Shown: piece after piece, positions 48,732-58,887 of the stretch | Layout of the letters: each line of letters begins with the position of its first letter | How positions within the stretch are numbered: the stretch's first letter is position 1 | Source: Kribbella monticola | Lineage (GTDB): Bacteria > Actinomycetota > Actinomycetes > Propionibacteriales > Kribbellaceae | Reading direction: 5' to 3' | Assembly: GCF_003261635.1 (NCBI RefSeq) | Contig: NZ_QFXK01000035.1 | Location: 310,001 to 374,000, forward strand | DNA: 64,000 nt | Program-made: the position numbers and the translations under genes | Notes under the pieces: generated by a model | Database searches by the model: none | What the model was told of the DNA's origin: nothing | What the model saw: the letters and a program-made list of their open reading frames with translations, nothing else

Positions 48732-49820
48732 GTGAACGATCAAAAACTACGCGTCGGAGTCGTCGGGCTGGGATTCGCCGGCCGGACCGCCCTGGAAGCC
48801 TTCGCCGAGCTGCCCGATGTCGAGGTGGTCGCGCTCGCGGGGCTGGAGAAGGACATTCTCGCCGAGCTCGGCGAGAAGTTCGGGGTGCCGCAGCTTTTCG
48901 AGAAGTGGGAGGACCTGGTCGAGTTCCCCGGCCTCGATGCCGTCAGCATCGGGACGCCGACCCAGTTGCACGCGCCGATCGCACTCGCCGCCCTGGACAA
49001 GGGCCTGCACGTGTTGTGCGAGAAGCCGCTGGCCCGGACCGTCGCCGAAGGCCAGGCGATGGTCGAGGCGGCGAAGAAGGCCGGCAAGGTGCTGAAGGTG
49101 GTGTTCAACCACCGCGAGCGCGGCGACGTCGCGGCCCTGAAGCACCAGATCGACGAGGGCCAGCTCGGCCGCATCTACTACGCGAAGGCGCACTGGATGC
49201 GCCGCAACGGCATCCCCGGGATGGGCGGCTGGTTCACCAACCGCGAGCTGTCCGGCGGTGGCCCGCTGATCGACCTCGGGGTGCACATCCTCGACCTGGC
49301 CCTGCACCTGCTGAACGAGCCGAAGGTGACCACGGTCAGCGCGAACACCTTCGCCGAACTCGGTCCGCGCGGCCGCGGCAGCTCCTCGAGCGTGATCCGG
49401 CCGACCGTCGACACGCTCGGCTCCAAGTTCGAGGTGGAGGACCTCGCCACGGCGTACCTGCGGCTCGAGGGCGGCGGGGCGCTGCAGCTGGAGACGAGCT
49501 GGGCGACGTACCGCGCTCCCGGCGACAACTTCGGGATCGAGCTGTTCGGTACCGAGGGCGGCGCGAAGATCGAAGTACAGAACTACACCAGTACCGACAC
49601 GCTGCGGATCTTCACCGACGTCGCGGGCGTGCCCGCCGAGGTGCGGCCCGCGACCGGCGCGGGTCTTGGGCACCGCGCGGTCGTCAGCGAGTTCGTCGCC
49701 ATCGTGCAGAGCGGCGACTGGTCGGCGCACATCGGGTCCGAGGCACTCGTCCGGACCCAGGTCATCGACGCCTGTTACGCCTCGGCGCAGGCAGGACGAG
49801 AGGTCGTACTCGATGCTTAA
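48732..49820 (+). CDS. Gfo/Idh/MocA family oxidoreductase
   Basis: A 362-residue NAD(P)-dependent sugar/inositol-type dehydrogenase: VGVVGLGFAGRTALEAFAEL (Rossmann), VLCEKPLARTVAEGQAMVEAA with the catalytic EKP Lys, and GGGPLIDLGVHILDLALHLL with the Asp/His of the active site. The substrate is probably a cyclitol or keto-sugar. Its last 8 bases overlap thuA. Start GTG 48732. In mycobacteria DUF3499 and manB are adjacent, so this pair is an insertion. Confidence 0.9.
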   Translation: MNDQKLRVGVVGLGFAGRTALEAFAELPDVEVVALAGLEKDILAELGEKFGVPQLFEKWEDLVEFPGLDAVSIGTPTQLHAPIALAALDKGLHVLCEKPLARTVAEGQAMVEAAKKAGKVLKVVFNHRERGDVAALKHQIDEGQLGRIYYAKAHWMRRNGIPGMGGWFTNRELSGGGPLIDLGVHILDLALHLLNEPKVTTVSANTFAELGPRGRGSSSSVIRPTVDTLGSKFEVEDLATAYLRLEGGGALQLETSWATYRAPGDNFGIELFGTEGGAKIEVQNYTSTDTLRIFTDVAGVPAEVRPATGAGLGHRAVVSEFVAIVQSGDWSAHIGSEALVRTQVIDACYASAQAGREVVLDA

Positions 49821-50547
49821 CGTCACCGTCTGGGGCGAGAACGTCCACGAACAGGACGACGCCGCGGTCCAGAAGATCTACCCCGACACCATGCACGAGA
49901 CGATCGCCGCCGGTCTGCGGGCGAAGCTCGGCGACGAGGTGAAGGTCCGTACGGCGTGGTTGCAGCAACCCGAGCACGGTCTGACCGAGGAAGTGCTCGC
50001 CGAGACCGATGTGCTCACCTGGTGGGGGCACCGCGCGCACGGCGACGTGGACGACGCGGTCGTCGAGCGCGTCCAGGAGGCGGTGCTCGCCGGGATGGGC
50101 CTGATCGCGCTGCACTCGGCGCACTTCTCGAAGATCTTCAAGAAGTTGATGGGTACGACGTGCTCGCTCGACTGGCGGTCGGACAACGATCGCGAGCTGC
50201 TCTGGACGGTCGCGGCCGGGCACCCGATCGCGGCCGGCGTACCGCATCCGCTGGTGATCGGTCAGGAGGAGATGTACGGCGAGCTGTTCGACGTACCGCA
50301 GCCGGATGAGCTGGTGTTCGTCAGCTCGTTCTCCGGTGGCGAGGTGTTCCGCTCGGGCTGCTGCTACCGGCGCGGCCAGGGCCGGGTGTTCTACTTCCGG
50401 CCGGGCGACCAGGAGTACCCGACCTACCACCAGCCGGAGATCCAGCAGATCCTCGCGAACGCCGTCCGGTGGGCCGCTCCCGTCGTACCGCGGAAGCTCC
50501 CCGACGTGCACCACCGCGCAACGCCGGGCTGGTTCGACCAAGCCTGA
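49813..50547 (+). CDS. ThuA-like domain protein (sugar utilisation)
   Basis: A 244-residue ThuA family protein with a glutamine-amidotransferase-like fold: NVTVWGENVHEQDDAAVQKIYPD at the start, VLTWWGHRAHGDV, GLIALHSAHFSKIFKKLMGT in place of the nucleophile elbow, and RVFYFRPGDQEYPTYHQPEI near the end. ThuA proteins accompany Gfo/Idh dehydrogenases in catabolism of trehalose and related 3-keto sugars. It is coupled to the dehydrogenase by an 8-bp overlap. Confidence 0.9.
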   Translation: MLNVTVWGENVHEQDDAAVQKIYPDTMHETIAAGLRAKLGDEVKVRTAWLQQPEHGLTEEVLAETDVLTWWGHRAHGDVDDAVVERVQEAVLAGMGLIALHSAHFSKIFKKLMGTTCSLDWRSDNDRELLWTVAAGHPIAAGVPHPLVIGQEEMYGELFDVPQPDELVFVSSFSGGEVFRSGCCYRRGQGRVFYFRPGDQEYPTYHQPEIQQILANAVRWAAPVVPRKLPDVHHRATPGWFDQA

Positions 50548-50559
50548 AACACGGTTTCA
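50545..50559. promoter_or_regulatory. inverted repeat TGAAAC-N3-GTTTCA before manB
   Basis: A perfect 6-bp dyad starting at the thuA stop codon and ending 14 bp before the manB -10 box. It sits around the -30 region, a repressor-like position. Confidence 0.45.
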
Positions 50560-50572
50560 CACCCGGGCCGGA

Positions 50573-50578
50573 TAGGGT
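50573..50578 (+). promoter_or_regulatory. -10 box TAGGGT for the manB operon
   Basis: TAGGGT lies 7 nt before ATG 50586 with no Shine-Dalgarno; the same hexamer serves manC. Confidence 0.5.
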
Positions 50579-50585
50579 CCACCTC

Positions 50586-51974
50586 ATGGTTGACGTTGCT
50601 GCGATCTTCAAGGCGTACGACGTCCGCGGGGTCGTTCCGGACCAGCTGGACGAGGCGGTGGCCCGGGCGACCGGCGCGGCGTTCGTCGAGGTCCTGGACG
50701 TGCTCGCGGGCCCTGGCTCGGTGGTGATCGGGTACGACATGCGCCCGTCCAGCCCCGGGCTGGCGGCCGCGTTCGCCGAGGGGGTCACCAGCACCGGCGC
50801 CGACGTGATCGACATCGGCCTGGCCTCCACCGACCAGCTGTACTTCGCCTCCGGCCGGCTCCAGTTGCCCGGTGCGATGTTCACCGCGAGCCACAACCCG
50901 GCGAAGTACAACGGGATCAAGATGTGCCGCGCGGGAGCGTCCCCGGTCGGCTCGGAGTCCGGTCTGCGCGACATCGCCGACCTGGTCGCCAAGTCGCTGA
51001 CCGAGGGACCGATCAGCGTCGCGGTGCCCGGCAAGGTGGTGCACAAGGACCTGCTGACGGCGTACGCCGATCATCTCAACGACCTCGTCGACCTGAGCGG
51101 CATCCGCCCGCTCAAGGTCGTCGTCGACGCCGGTAACGGGATGGGCGGGCACACGGTGCCGGCCGTGTTCGCGACCGGTCCGGTCGAGATCGTGCCGCTG
51201 TACTTCGAGCTGGACGGCAACTTCCCCAACCACGAGGCCAACCCGCTCGACCCGAAGAACCTGGTCGACCTGCAGGCCAAGGTCGTCGAGGTGGGCGCGG
51301 ATCTCGGGCTGGCCTTCGACGGCGACGCGGACCGCTGCTTCGTCGTGGACGAGAAGGGCGCTCCGATCTCGCCGAGCGCGGTCACCGGCGCCGTCGCCGT
51401 ACGGGAGCTGGCCAAGCACCCGGGCTCGGCCGTGATCCACAACCTGATCACGTCCAAGGCCGTGCCCGAGTTGATCACCGAGCACGGCGGTACGCCGGTC
51501 CGCGCGCGGGTCGGGCACTCCTACATCAAGCAGAAGATGGCCGAGACCGACGCCGTGTTCGGTGGCGAGCACTCGGCGCACTACTACTTCCGCGATTTCT
51601 GGCGGGCCGACACCGGGATGCTCGCGGCACTGCACGTGCTCGCGGCACTCGGTGAGCAAAGCAAGCCGGCCAGTGAGTTGTTCGCCGTCTACGAGCGCTA
51701 TGTGGCCTCGGGCGAGATCAACAGCCGGGTGGACGACGCGGCCGCGACAGTTGCCGCGATCGAAGACACCTACTCCGGCACCGACGGGATTACCGTTGAC
51801 CACCTGGACGGTCTGACGGTCGACGCGGGGACGTGGTGGTTCAACGTCCGCGCGTCGAACACCGAGCCGCTGCTGCGGCTGAACGTCGAGGCTCCGGACG
51901 CCGCCACCATGGAGCGGGTCCGGGACGAGGTACTGGCTCTGATCACCGGCGCATCCACCCGAGAAGGAAACTGA
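50586..51974 (+). CDS. manB: phosphomannomutase/phosphoglucomutase
   Basis: A 462-residue alpha-D-phosphohexomutase: FKAYDVRGVVPDQ at the start, the phosphoserine loop TASHNP (Ser102), metal loop DGDADR (245-250), sugar loop GGEHSAHYYF and phosphate loop RASNTEP. It interconverts mannose-6-P and mannose-1-P, feeding ManC. First gene of a tightly coupled operon with Trm112, SIS and manA genes (1-, 4- and 7-bp overlaps). Confidence 0.95.
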   Translation: MVDVAAIFKAYDVRGVVPDQLDEAVARATGAAFVEVLDVLAGPGSVVIGYDMRPSSPGLAAAFAEGVTSTGADVIDIGLASTDQLYFASGRLQLPGAMFTASHNPAKYNGIKMCRAGASPVGSESGLRDIADLVAKSLTEGPISVAVPGKVVHKDLLTAYADHLNDLVDLSGIRPLKVVVDAGNGMGGHTVPAVFATGPVEIVPLYFELDGNFPNHEANPLDPKNLVDLQAKVVEVGADLGLAFDGDADRCFVVDEKGAPISPSAVTGAVAVRELAKHPGSAVIHNLITSKAVPELITEHGGTPVRARVGHSYIKQKMAETDAVFGGEHSAHYYFRDFWRADTGMLAALHVLAALGEQSKPASELFAVYERYVASGEINSRVDDAAATVAAIEDTYSGTDGITVDHLDGLTVDAGTWWFNVRASNTEPLLRLNVEAPDAATMERVRDEVLALITGASTREGN

Positions 51975-52183
51975 TGACTCCCCCTAACATCAACCTGGAC
52001 CCCGACCTGCTCAGCATCCTGGTCTGCCCGAAGTGCCGCTCGGAGTTCCGGGTGGACGACGAGGCGAACGAGCTGGTCTGCACCAACGCGACCTGCGCCC
52101 TGGCGTACCCGGTCCGTGACGACATCCCCGTACTGCTCATCGACGAGGCTCGCGAGACCCGCCAGGAGAACTCGCAGGCATGA
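51974..52183 (+). CDS. Trm112 family zinc-ribbon protein
   Basis: A 69-residue protein with a four-Cys zinc site (Cys18, Cys21, Cys36, Cys41 in LVCPKCRSEF and LVCTNATCAL) and the family ending YPVRDDIPVLLIDEAR. Trm112 proteins are small partners that activate methyltransferases; in actinobacteria this one is always beside manB. AAGGAAA precedes the ATG, which overlaps the manB stop by one base. Confidence 0.9.
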   Translation: MTPPNINLDPDLLSILVCPKCRSEFRVDDEANELVCTNATCALAYPVRDDIPVLLIDEARETRQENSQA

Positions 52184-53256
52184 GCTTCTTCGACGACTCG
52201 CGGCTGGACGACCCGGCCGCGCTCCGGGCGACCGATCACCTGCTCCGCCGGCTGGCCGGTGCGGGTGCCCGCGTCCGGGCCGAGATCGCGTTCTCCGCGG
52301 ACGTGCTGGCCGGTCTGGGCAGCGACGGCTTCCGGCCTCGCGCGATCGTGGCCGCCGGTCGCGATGCCCGGCTGGTGCGTGCCGTGCTCGAGCCGGTCTG
52401 CCCGGTGCCGTTCGTGGCCTGGCCCGGTCCCGGTCTGCCGGGCTGGACCGGCCCGCTCGACCTGGTGATCGTCCTCGGCGGGACGTCGGAGGACTCCGGC
52501 GCGATGTCGGCAGCCTCCGAGGCCGTACGCCGTGGCTGCGGGCTGATGGTCGCGTCGCCGGAGGACTCGCCCGTCGCGCAGGCTTCGGCCGGCTCCCGGC
52601 ACGCCATCCGGCTCCCGTCGCAGTCGGACGACCAGTTGGCCGCCGCTGTCGCAGTACTGCAGGCGCTGCACCAGATGGAGCTCGGGCCGGCGGTCGACGC
52701 GGACGCGGTCGCGGCGATGCTGGACGAGGTCGCCATCGAGTGCTCGCCCAACAACGACGTCGCGTCGAACCCGGCGAAGGACCTGTCGTTGATGCTCGCG
52801 GACGCGCTGCCGCTGGTGTGGGGTGGCTCTGTGTTGGCTGCTCGTGCTGCCCGTCGTGTCGTCGAGGCGATGCGGCTGGCGAGTGGGCGCCCGGCGCTCG
52901 CGGCCGATGCGGGGCACCTGCTGCCCGTGCTCGCGAGCCAGCCGCCGCGCGATGTCTTCGCGGACCCGTTCGACAAGCAGGAGGAGCTCCGGCCCGGCCT
53001 GATCATCCTGGACGACGGGGTGGAGGACGAGGGCGTCATGGAGACCCAGCGGAAGTTGCAGGAGAAAGCCGAGCGGCACGAGGTCCGTGTGCACGTGGTC
53101 ACTCAGGCCAACGGCACCGACGTGGCGCGCTACGCCGCCCTGACCCAGCACGGCCGCTACGCCGCGGCGTACCTGGGGATCGGCCTCGGCCGCTACGGTA
53201 CGCCGGTCGAGGACTCCTCGGCGCCAGGCAACCCCGCGGAGGATCCGGCGTGGTAG
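52180..53256 (+). CDS. SIS-domain (bifunctional PGI/PMI-like) protein, Rv3256c type
   Basis: A 358-residue protein with a sugar isomerase fold: a first half with AIVAAGRDARLVRAVL and DLVIVLGGTSEDSGAMSAASEAVRRGCGLMVAS (SIS phosphosugar site) and a second half of the phosphoglucose/phosphomannose-isomerase C-terminal type with ECSPNNDVASNPAKDLSLMLADALPLVWGG. Location between manB and manA suggests a sugar-phosphate substrate, but the activity is unproven. Overlaps of 4 bp upstream and 7 bp downstream. Confidence 0.85.
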   Translation: MSFFDDSRLDDPAALRATDHLLRRLAGAGARVRAEIAFSADVLAGLGSDGFRPRAIVAAGRDARLVRAVLEPVCPVPFVAWPGPGLPGWTGPLDLVIVLGGTSEDSGAMSAASEAVRRGCGLMVASPEDSPVAQASAGSRHAIRLPSQSDDQLAAAVAVLQALHQMELGPAVDADAVAAMLDEVAIECSPNNDVASNPAKDLSLMLADALPLVWGGSVLAARAARRVVEAMRLASGRPALAADAGHLLPVLASQPPRDVFADPFDKQEELRPGLIILDDGVEDEGVMETQRKLQEKAERHEVRVHVVTQANGTDVARYAALTQHGRYAAAYLGIGLGRYGTPVEDSSAPGNPAEDPAW

Positions 53257-54416
53257 CTCGGCTGCAGAACACCATCCGGGACTACGCCTGGGGCTCACGG
53301 ACCGCGCTCCCCGAGCTGCTCGGGGTCGAGCCGGACGGCAATCCGCAGGCAGAGCTCTGGATGGGCGCGCACGAGTCGGCGTCGTCGCTGGTCGGCGGCG
53401 AGTCGCTGTACCAGTTGGTGTCGGCCGAGCCTGCCGCAGTACTGGGTGCGGAGACGGCCTCGCGGTTCGAGGGCCGGTTCCCGTTCCTGGCGAAGTTGCT
53501 CGCGGCCGAGCAGCCGTTGTCGATCCAGGCGCATCCGTCGCGGTCGCAGGCCGTCGACGGGTATGCCCGGGACGAGGCGGCCGGGATTCCGCGCGACGCC
53601 GCCGACCGGAACTACAAGGACTCCTGGCCGAAGCCGGAGATCCTGATCGCACTCGGGCCGTTCGACGCGCTGGTCGGATTCCGGCCGCTGGACGAGTCGG
53701 TCGCGTTGCTCGAAGCGCTCGGAGCTCCCGAGCTGCAGGAGCTGGCGGATCTGCTGCGCGACGGGAAGTTGCGCGACGCGTTCACGCACTTCATGAGTTC
53801 CGACCGGGACTCGATCCGGCCGCTGGTCGCGGCGCTGAGCGAAGCGTGCCGCCGGTACGACGGTACTACGTGGGCCGTGGAGGTCGAGACGCTCGACAAG
53901 CTCTGCGTGGACTTCCCCGACGATCCGGGGGTACTCGCCGCGTTGCTGCTCAACCGGGTCCGGCTGGAGCGGTTCCAGGCGGTGTACCTGCCGGCGGGGA
54001 ACGTACACGCGTATCTGCACGGCACCGGGTTCGAGGTGATGGCGAACTCGGACAACGTCCTGCGCGGCGGGCTCACCCGCAAGCATGTCGACGTACCGGA
54101 GCTCGTATCGGTGGTCGACTTCGAGCCGCTCGCCTCGCCGGTGCTGGAGGGCACCGACGACGCGGCCGGCATCACGGCGTACGAGACCGGGTGTGAGTAC
54201 TTCGCCGTACGTCGAATCGATGTCACCGGTGAGCTGGAGGTGCCCGCTGAGGGTCCGCGGATCGTCGCGTGCGTTGAGGGAACGGTGACGGTAGGTGCTG
54301 AGGGCACCGAAGACACCGTCGAGTTGTCCACCGGTCAGTCGGCGTTCCTCCGAGGACCCGAAGGACCCTGTAATCTGCGGGGTTCCGGCACGGCTTTCGT
54401 CGTGTCCACAGGCTGA
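53250..54416 (+). CDS. manA: mannose-6-phosphate isomerase, class I
   Basis: A 388-residue type I phosphomannose isomerase with zinc ligands in QAELWMGAHESA, PLSIQAHPSRSQA (His) and PKPEILIAL (Glu), and the sugar loop LPAGNVHAYLHGTGFEVMANSDNVLRGGLTRKHVDV. It links fructose-6-P to mannose-6-P for the manB/manC route. GTG 53250 overlaps the SIS stop. Final gene of the manB operon. Confidence 0.95.
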   Translation: MVARLQNTIRDYAWGSRTALPELLGVEPDGNPQAELWMGAHESASSLVGGESLYQLVSAEPAAVLGAETASRFEGRFPFLAKLLAAEQPLSIQAHPSRSQAVDGYARDEAAGIPRDAADRNYKDSWPKPEILIALGPFDALVGFRPLDESVALLEALGAPELQELADLLRDGKLRDAFTHFMSSDRDSIRPLVAALSEACRRYDGTTWAVEVETLDKLCVDFPDDPGVLAALLLNRVRLERFQAVYLPAGNVHAYLHGTGFEVMANSDNVLRGGLTRKHVDVPELVSVVDFEPLASPVLEGTDDAAGITAYETGCEYFAVRRIDVTGELEVPAEGPRIVACVEGTVTVGAEGTEDTVELSTGQSAFLRGPEGPCNLRGSGTAFVVSTG

Positions 54417-54446
54417 AGCCCCTTATTTCACTGGAGGATCACCGAA

Positions 54447-55406
54447 ATGGCAGGTGGCGGTAACAAGGCCGTCGTCGCGGCGCTGCTGGCGAACACCGGT
54501 ATCGCGGTCACGAAGTTCGCCGCCTGGGGGCTGACCCAGTCCGCGTCGATGCTCGCCGAGGCGATCCACTCGCTCGCCGACGCGGGCAACCAGGTCCTGC
54601 TGCTGGTCGGTGCGAAGCGCGCCAAGCGCGAGGCCGACGAACTGCACCAGTTCGGCTTCGGCCGCGAGCGGTACGTGTACTCCTTCATCGTCGCGATCGT
54701 GCTGTTCAGCGTCGGTGGGCTGTTCGCGCTGTACGAGGGCTACCACAAGGTGCACGAGCCGCACGCGATCGAGCACTGGAAGTGGGTGCCGGTCGCGGTC
54801 CTGGTCGCCGCGATCGCGATGGAGTCGCTGTCGTTCCGGACGGCGATCGTCGAGGCGAACAAACTGCGCGGCTCGGTCGGATGGACCCGTTTCGTCCGCA
54901 ACGCAAGGGCTCCTGAGCTGCCGGTCATCCTGCTGGAGGACTTCGCCGCGCTGACCGGCCTGGTACTCGCCCTGATCGGCGTCGTGCTGACCCTTGCCAC
55001 CGGCAACGGAGTCTTCGACGGCCTCGGCTCGATGGCGATCGGCGCCCTGCTGGTCTGCGTCGCGATCTTCCTCGCCATCGAGATGAAGTCGCTGCTGCTC
55101 GGCGAGTCCGCGACCCGCGAGGTCCAGTCGCACATCGTCACCACGATCGAGAGCGTGCCCGGCGTACAGCGGCTGATCCACATCAAGACCCTGCACCTCG
55201 GCCCGGAGGAACTCCTGGTCGCCGCCAAACTCGCCGTCGCCCCGGGCACGGACGCGGCCACCATCGCGGCAACCATCGACGCCACCGAACGAGCCATCCG
55301 CGCCGCCGAACCGATGGCCCAGCAGATCTACCTCGAACCAGACATCTACACCGAGAACCACACCCCCGACCGCCGCCCCGCAGCACCGGAAGCCCCGGCC
55401 CACTAG
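54447..55406 (+). CDS. cation diffusion facilitator (CDF) transporter
   Basis: A 319-residue CDF protein with five to six membrane helices: VVAALLANTGIAVTKFAAW, SMLAEAIHSLADAGNQVLLL with the His/Asp metal site, FGRERYVYSF, LLEDFAALTGLVLALIG with the second metal site (Asp), and a short cytosolic domain (residues 205-290). The sequence style is that of the ZnT9/SLC30A9-like group rather than zinc-detoxifying CzcD. GGAGGAT before the ATG. Substrate (Zn, Mn or other) uncertain. Confidence 0.9.
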   Translation: MAGGGNKAVVAALLANTGIAVTKFAAWGLTQSASMLAEAIHSLADAGNQVLLLVGAKRAKREADELHQFGFGRERYVYSFIVAIVLFSVGGLFALYEGYHKVHEPHAIEHWKWVPVAVLVAAIAMESLSFRTAIVEANKLRGSVGWTRFVRNARAPELPVILLEDFAALTGLVLALIGVVLTLATGNGVFDGLGSMAIGALLVCVAIFLAIEMKSLLLGESATREVQSHIVTTIESVPGVQRLIHIKTLHLGPEELLVAAKLAVAPGTDAATIAATIDATERAIRAAEPMAQQIYLEPDIYTENHTPDRRPAAPEAPAH

Positions 55407-55420
55407 AAGCCGGGTCCGGG

Positions 55421-56311
55421 TCAGTCCCTCGAGTGCAGAATGCGGTCGAGGGTCTGGCGGCCCATTCTGCTCATCGTTGGGTTGGTGTCGACGTAGTACC
55501 AGACGACGCCCATCGCCTGCTGGAACGCCCAAGCTTTGCCGCGCTCCCATTCGAGGTCGTCGCAGGCCAGGTCTCGTCGGAGGATTTCGCGCGGGCCTGC
55601 CTGTAGCAGGTGCCAGCCGCCGACCAGATCCAGTGCGGGGTCGGCCGGGCCGAAGCCGCCGGTGTCCAGTACGCCGCTGAGCCGGTCTCCCTCGACCAGT
55701 ACGTTGCCGGGAATCAAGTCACCGTGGCTCATCACATCGGCGCTCGTGCGTGGCAACTCCCGGAAACGGCTCCACAGTTGGCGCAACGGGGGGACGTCGA
55801 GCAGCGCCTCGCTCTCCTCGAAGCACTTCGCCATCCAGTCGTCATGGTCAGCGAGTACGCCGCCACGACCTTCGCCGCTGAAGAGCCGTCCCCGGGTGTC
55901 GGCCTTCCGCAGGGCTGCGATGAAGGCCGCAAGGTCCTCGGCGAAAGCATCCGAACCACTCGCGTCGGCATGGAAGGCGATCGTTCCCGGCAGCCAGGTC
56001 TGCACCGACCATGGCATGGGATAACCGGCACCGGGTCTTCCCAACGCGACAGGTTCGGGGACGGGGAACCGCGACACCTGTGCGAGCTCCGCGCTCGCCC
56101 GGGCTTCCCGCTCCAGAACCGCCAGTACTTCGGCCGGGTCGGCCAGCCGCAGCGGGAAGCGCGCAGACAGGTCGTCCCCGATCCGGAAGATGGCGTTGAC
56201 CGTCCCCGTCGACGGCAGGGGCCGAATCGCCCGGCCACTCCACTGCGGGAACTGCTCCTGGATCAAGGTCGCAACGACCTCGACAGTCACGTCCACCTGG
56301 TCAACATGCAT
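55421..56311 (-). CDS. aminoglycoside phosphotransferase (APH)-family kinase
   Basis: A 296-residue protein-kinase-fold phosphotransferase: Rossmann-like ATP lobe (STGTVNAIFRIGDDLSARFPL), catalytic loop MSHGDLIPGNVLVEGDRLSGVLD with HGDxxxxN, and DTGGFGPADPALDL for the metal Asp (Thr/Gly in place of FxDW). It probably phosphorylates a small alcohol or aminocyclitol; an antibiotic-resistance role is not shown. ATG 56311 is chosen because the domain starts there; an in-frame ATG lies 36 bp earlier. Confidence 0.85.
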   Translation of the reverse strand: MHVDQVDVTVEVVATLIQEQFPQWSGRAIRPLPSTGTVNAIFRIGDDLSARFPLRLADPAEVLAVLEREARASAELAQVSRFPVPEPVALGRPGAGYPMPWSVQTWLPGTIAFHADASGSDAFAEDLAAFIAALRKADTRGRLFSGEGRGGVLADHDDWMAKCFEESEALLDVPPLRQLWSRFRELPRTSADVMSHGDLIPGNVLVEGDRLSGVLDTGGFGPADPALDLVGGWHLLQAGPREILRRDLACDDLEWERGKAWAFQQAMGVVWYYVDTNPTMSRMGRQTLDRILHSRD

Positions 56312-56391
56312 GGTGGTCCAGTATTCCTCCGCAGGCTCCCGAATCAACCGAGATTTCCTGCGGTAGCCCGGCGGTGTGGTGGCGTGCGGGG

Positions 56392-56760
56392 TTACCTGGG
56401 GCGGTTGTGGGGTGGGGGGAGGACGCCGGAGCGGCCGAGCCAGTGCAAGGCGCGTTCGCGGTCTATTTCGGCGGGGCTGGGTGGGGCGGAGAGGCGGCCG
56501 GTTCGGTAGCCGAGGTTGCGGATGTCGGCGGCTACCGACGGTTCGGCGAGGGCCCGGAGCGCGAAGGCGAGGGCGGCCGGCGTCACGTCGTACCGGTGTT
56601 CCAGTTCGAGGGCGAGCCTGACGGCGGCGAGGTCGCGGGCGTCGTACTGGCGTTGGGTGCCGCGGCTGGCGCGGGAGCGGGGGAGCAGGCCGAGCGCCTC
56701 GCGATAGCGCAACATTCTGGGGGTGGTGCCCAGCCCGCGGGCTGCCTCAGTGATCCGCAT
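56392..56760 (-). CDS. MerR-family transcriptional regulator (small)
   Basis: A 122-residue MerR-type protein: RITEAARGLGTTPRMLRYREALGLLPRSR is the winged helix and QRQYDARDLAAVRLALELE the second part, with a short tail lacking an effector domain or metal-binding Cys. It is divergent from ahcY. A TGACA-N6-TGTCA dyad lies just upstream of its start. Effector unknown. Confidence 0.88.
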   Translation of the reverse strand: MRITEAARGLGTTPRMLRYREALGLLPRSRASRGTQRQYDARDLAAVRLALELEHRYDVTPAALAFALRALAEPSVAADIRNLGYRTGRLSAPPSPAEIDRERALHWLGRSGVLPPPHNRPR

Positions 56761-56771
56761 GACACCAATCT

Positions 56772-56787
56772 TGACATTTCAGTGTCA
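56772..56787. promoter_or_regulatory. operator-like dyad TGACA-N6-TGTCA in the merR/ahcY gap
   Basis: A perfect 5-bp dyad 12-27 bp upstream of the merR start; TTGACA (56771-56776) within it could be a -35 toward ahcY. It is the best candidate for the MerR autoregulatory site. Confidence 0.5.
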
Positions 56788-56877
56788 GGAAAGCCCGTTC
56801 CGGTCCGCGCGCCCCCCGCACTACCCCTAGGCTCGACCCGTTGACCTCAACCGACACCCTCAAGGGAGCGGCACCGC

Positions 56878-58314
<1,437 letters not shown>

Positions 58315-58333
58315 GCCTGTACGACGTACGCCG

Positions 58334-58364
58334 AGACGCCCCGCGAGCAATTCGCGGGGCGTCT
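58334..58364 (+). terminator. terminator after ahcY
   Basis: AGACGCCCCGCGA (58334-58346) pairs with TCGCGGGGCGTCT (58352-58364) around a 5-nt loop. Confidence 0.85.
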
Positions 58365-58464
58365 TCGCGTTCTCCGGGCCATTCCCTGCCGGGAATTGAG
58401 AGTGCCGCCACCGCACAGCAGGATCGGTGGTGTCGAGAAAACACTGTCCGGCAAGGAGAAATCG

Positions 58465-58887
58465 ATGATCGACAACAGCACCCGTGACCTGGTCGCCCGG
58501 TACGTCGGAGTCTGGGGCGAGCCCGACGCCGAGAAGCGCCGCCGGACGATCGAGGACCTGTGGACCGAGAACGGCAGCCACCTGCTGCACCCGCCGGAGG
58601 AGATCCGCGACGCTGCGGCCGGACTGGGATTCGCCGCGACGACGCTGACGGCGACCGGGTACGACGAACTCGAGACCAGGGTCGCCCGCAGCTACCAGGA
58701 GTTCGTTGCTGATGGCAAGTACATCTTTCGGGCGCGGGACAACGCCGTACGGCTGGACGACCTGGTCAAGTTCAGCTGGGAGATGGTGTCGACCGCCGAC
58801 GGTGAGGTCGTCGGCGAAGGGCTCGAGATCCTGCTGATCGACAGCGACCGGCGCATCCGCGCCGACTATCAGTTCCCCAATCCCTGA
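58465..58887 (+). CDS. SnoaL/NTF2-like domain protein
   Basis: A 140-residue alpha+beta cone-fold protein: DLVARYVGVWGEPDAEKRRRTIEDLWTENGSHLLHPPEEI at the start and a beta-rich second half ending GLEILLIDSDRRIRADYQF. Typical of SnoaL-like cyclases/isomerases of no known substrate. AAGGAGA 5-11 nt upstream fixes ATG 58465. Its last 19 bases overlap the convergent XRE gene. Confidence 0.85.
   Translation: MIDNSTRDLVARYVGVWGEPDAEKRRRTIEDLWTENGSHLLHPPEEIRDAAAGLGFAATTLTATGYDELETRVARSYQEFVADGKYIFRARDNAVRLDDLVKFSWEMVSTADGEVVGEGLEILLIDSDRRIRADYQFPNP

Noticed and set aside
56788..56877. SAH riboswitch upstream of ahcY
   Set aside because: No conserved core or pseudoknot pairing was found in the leader.
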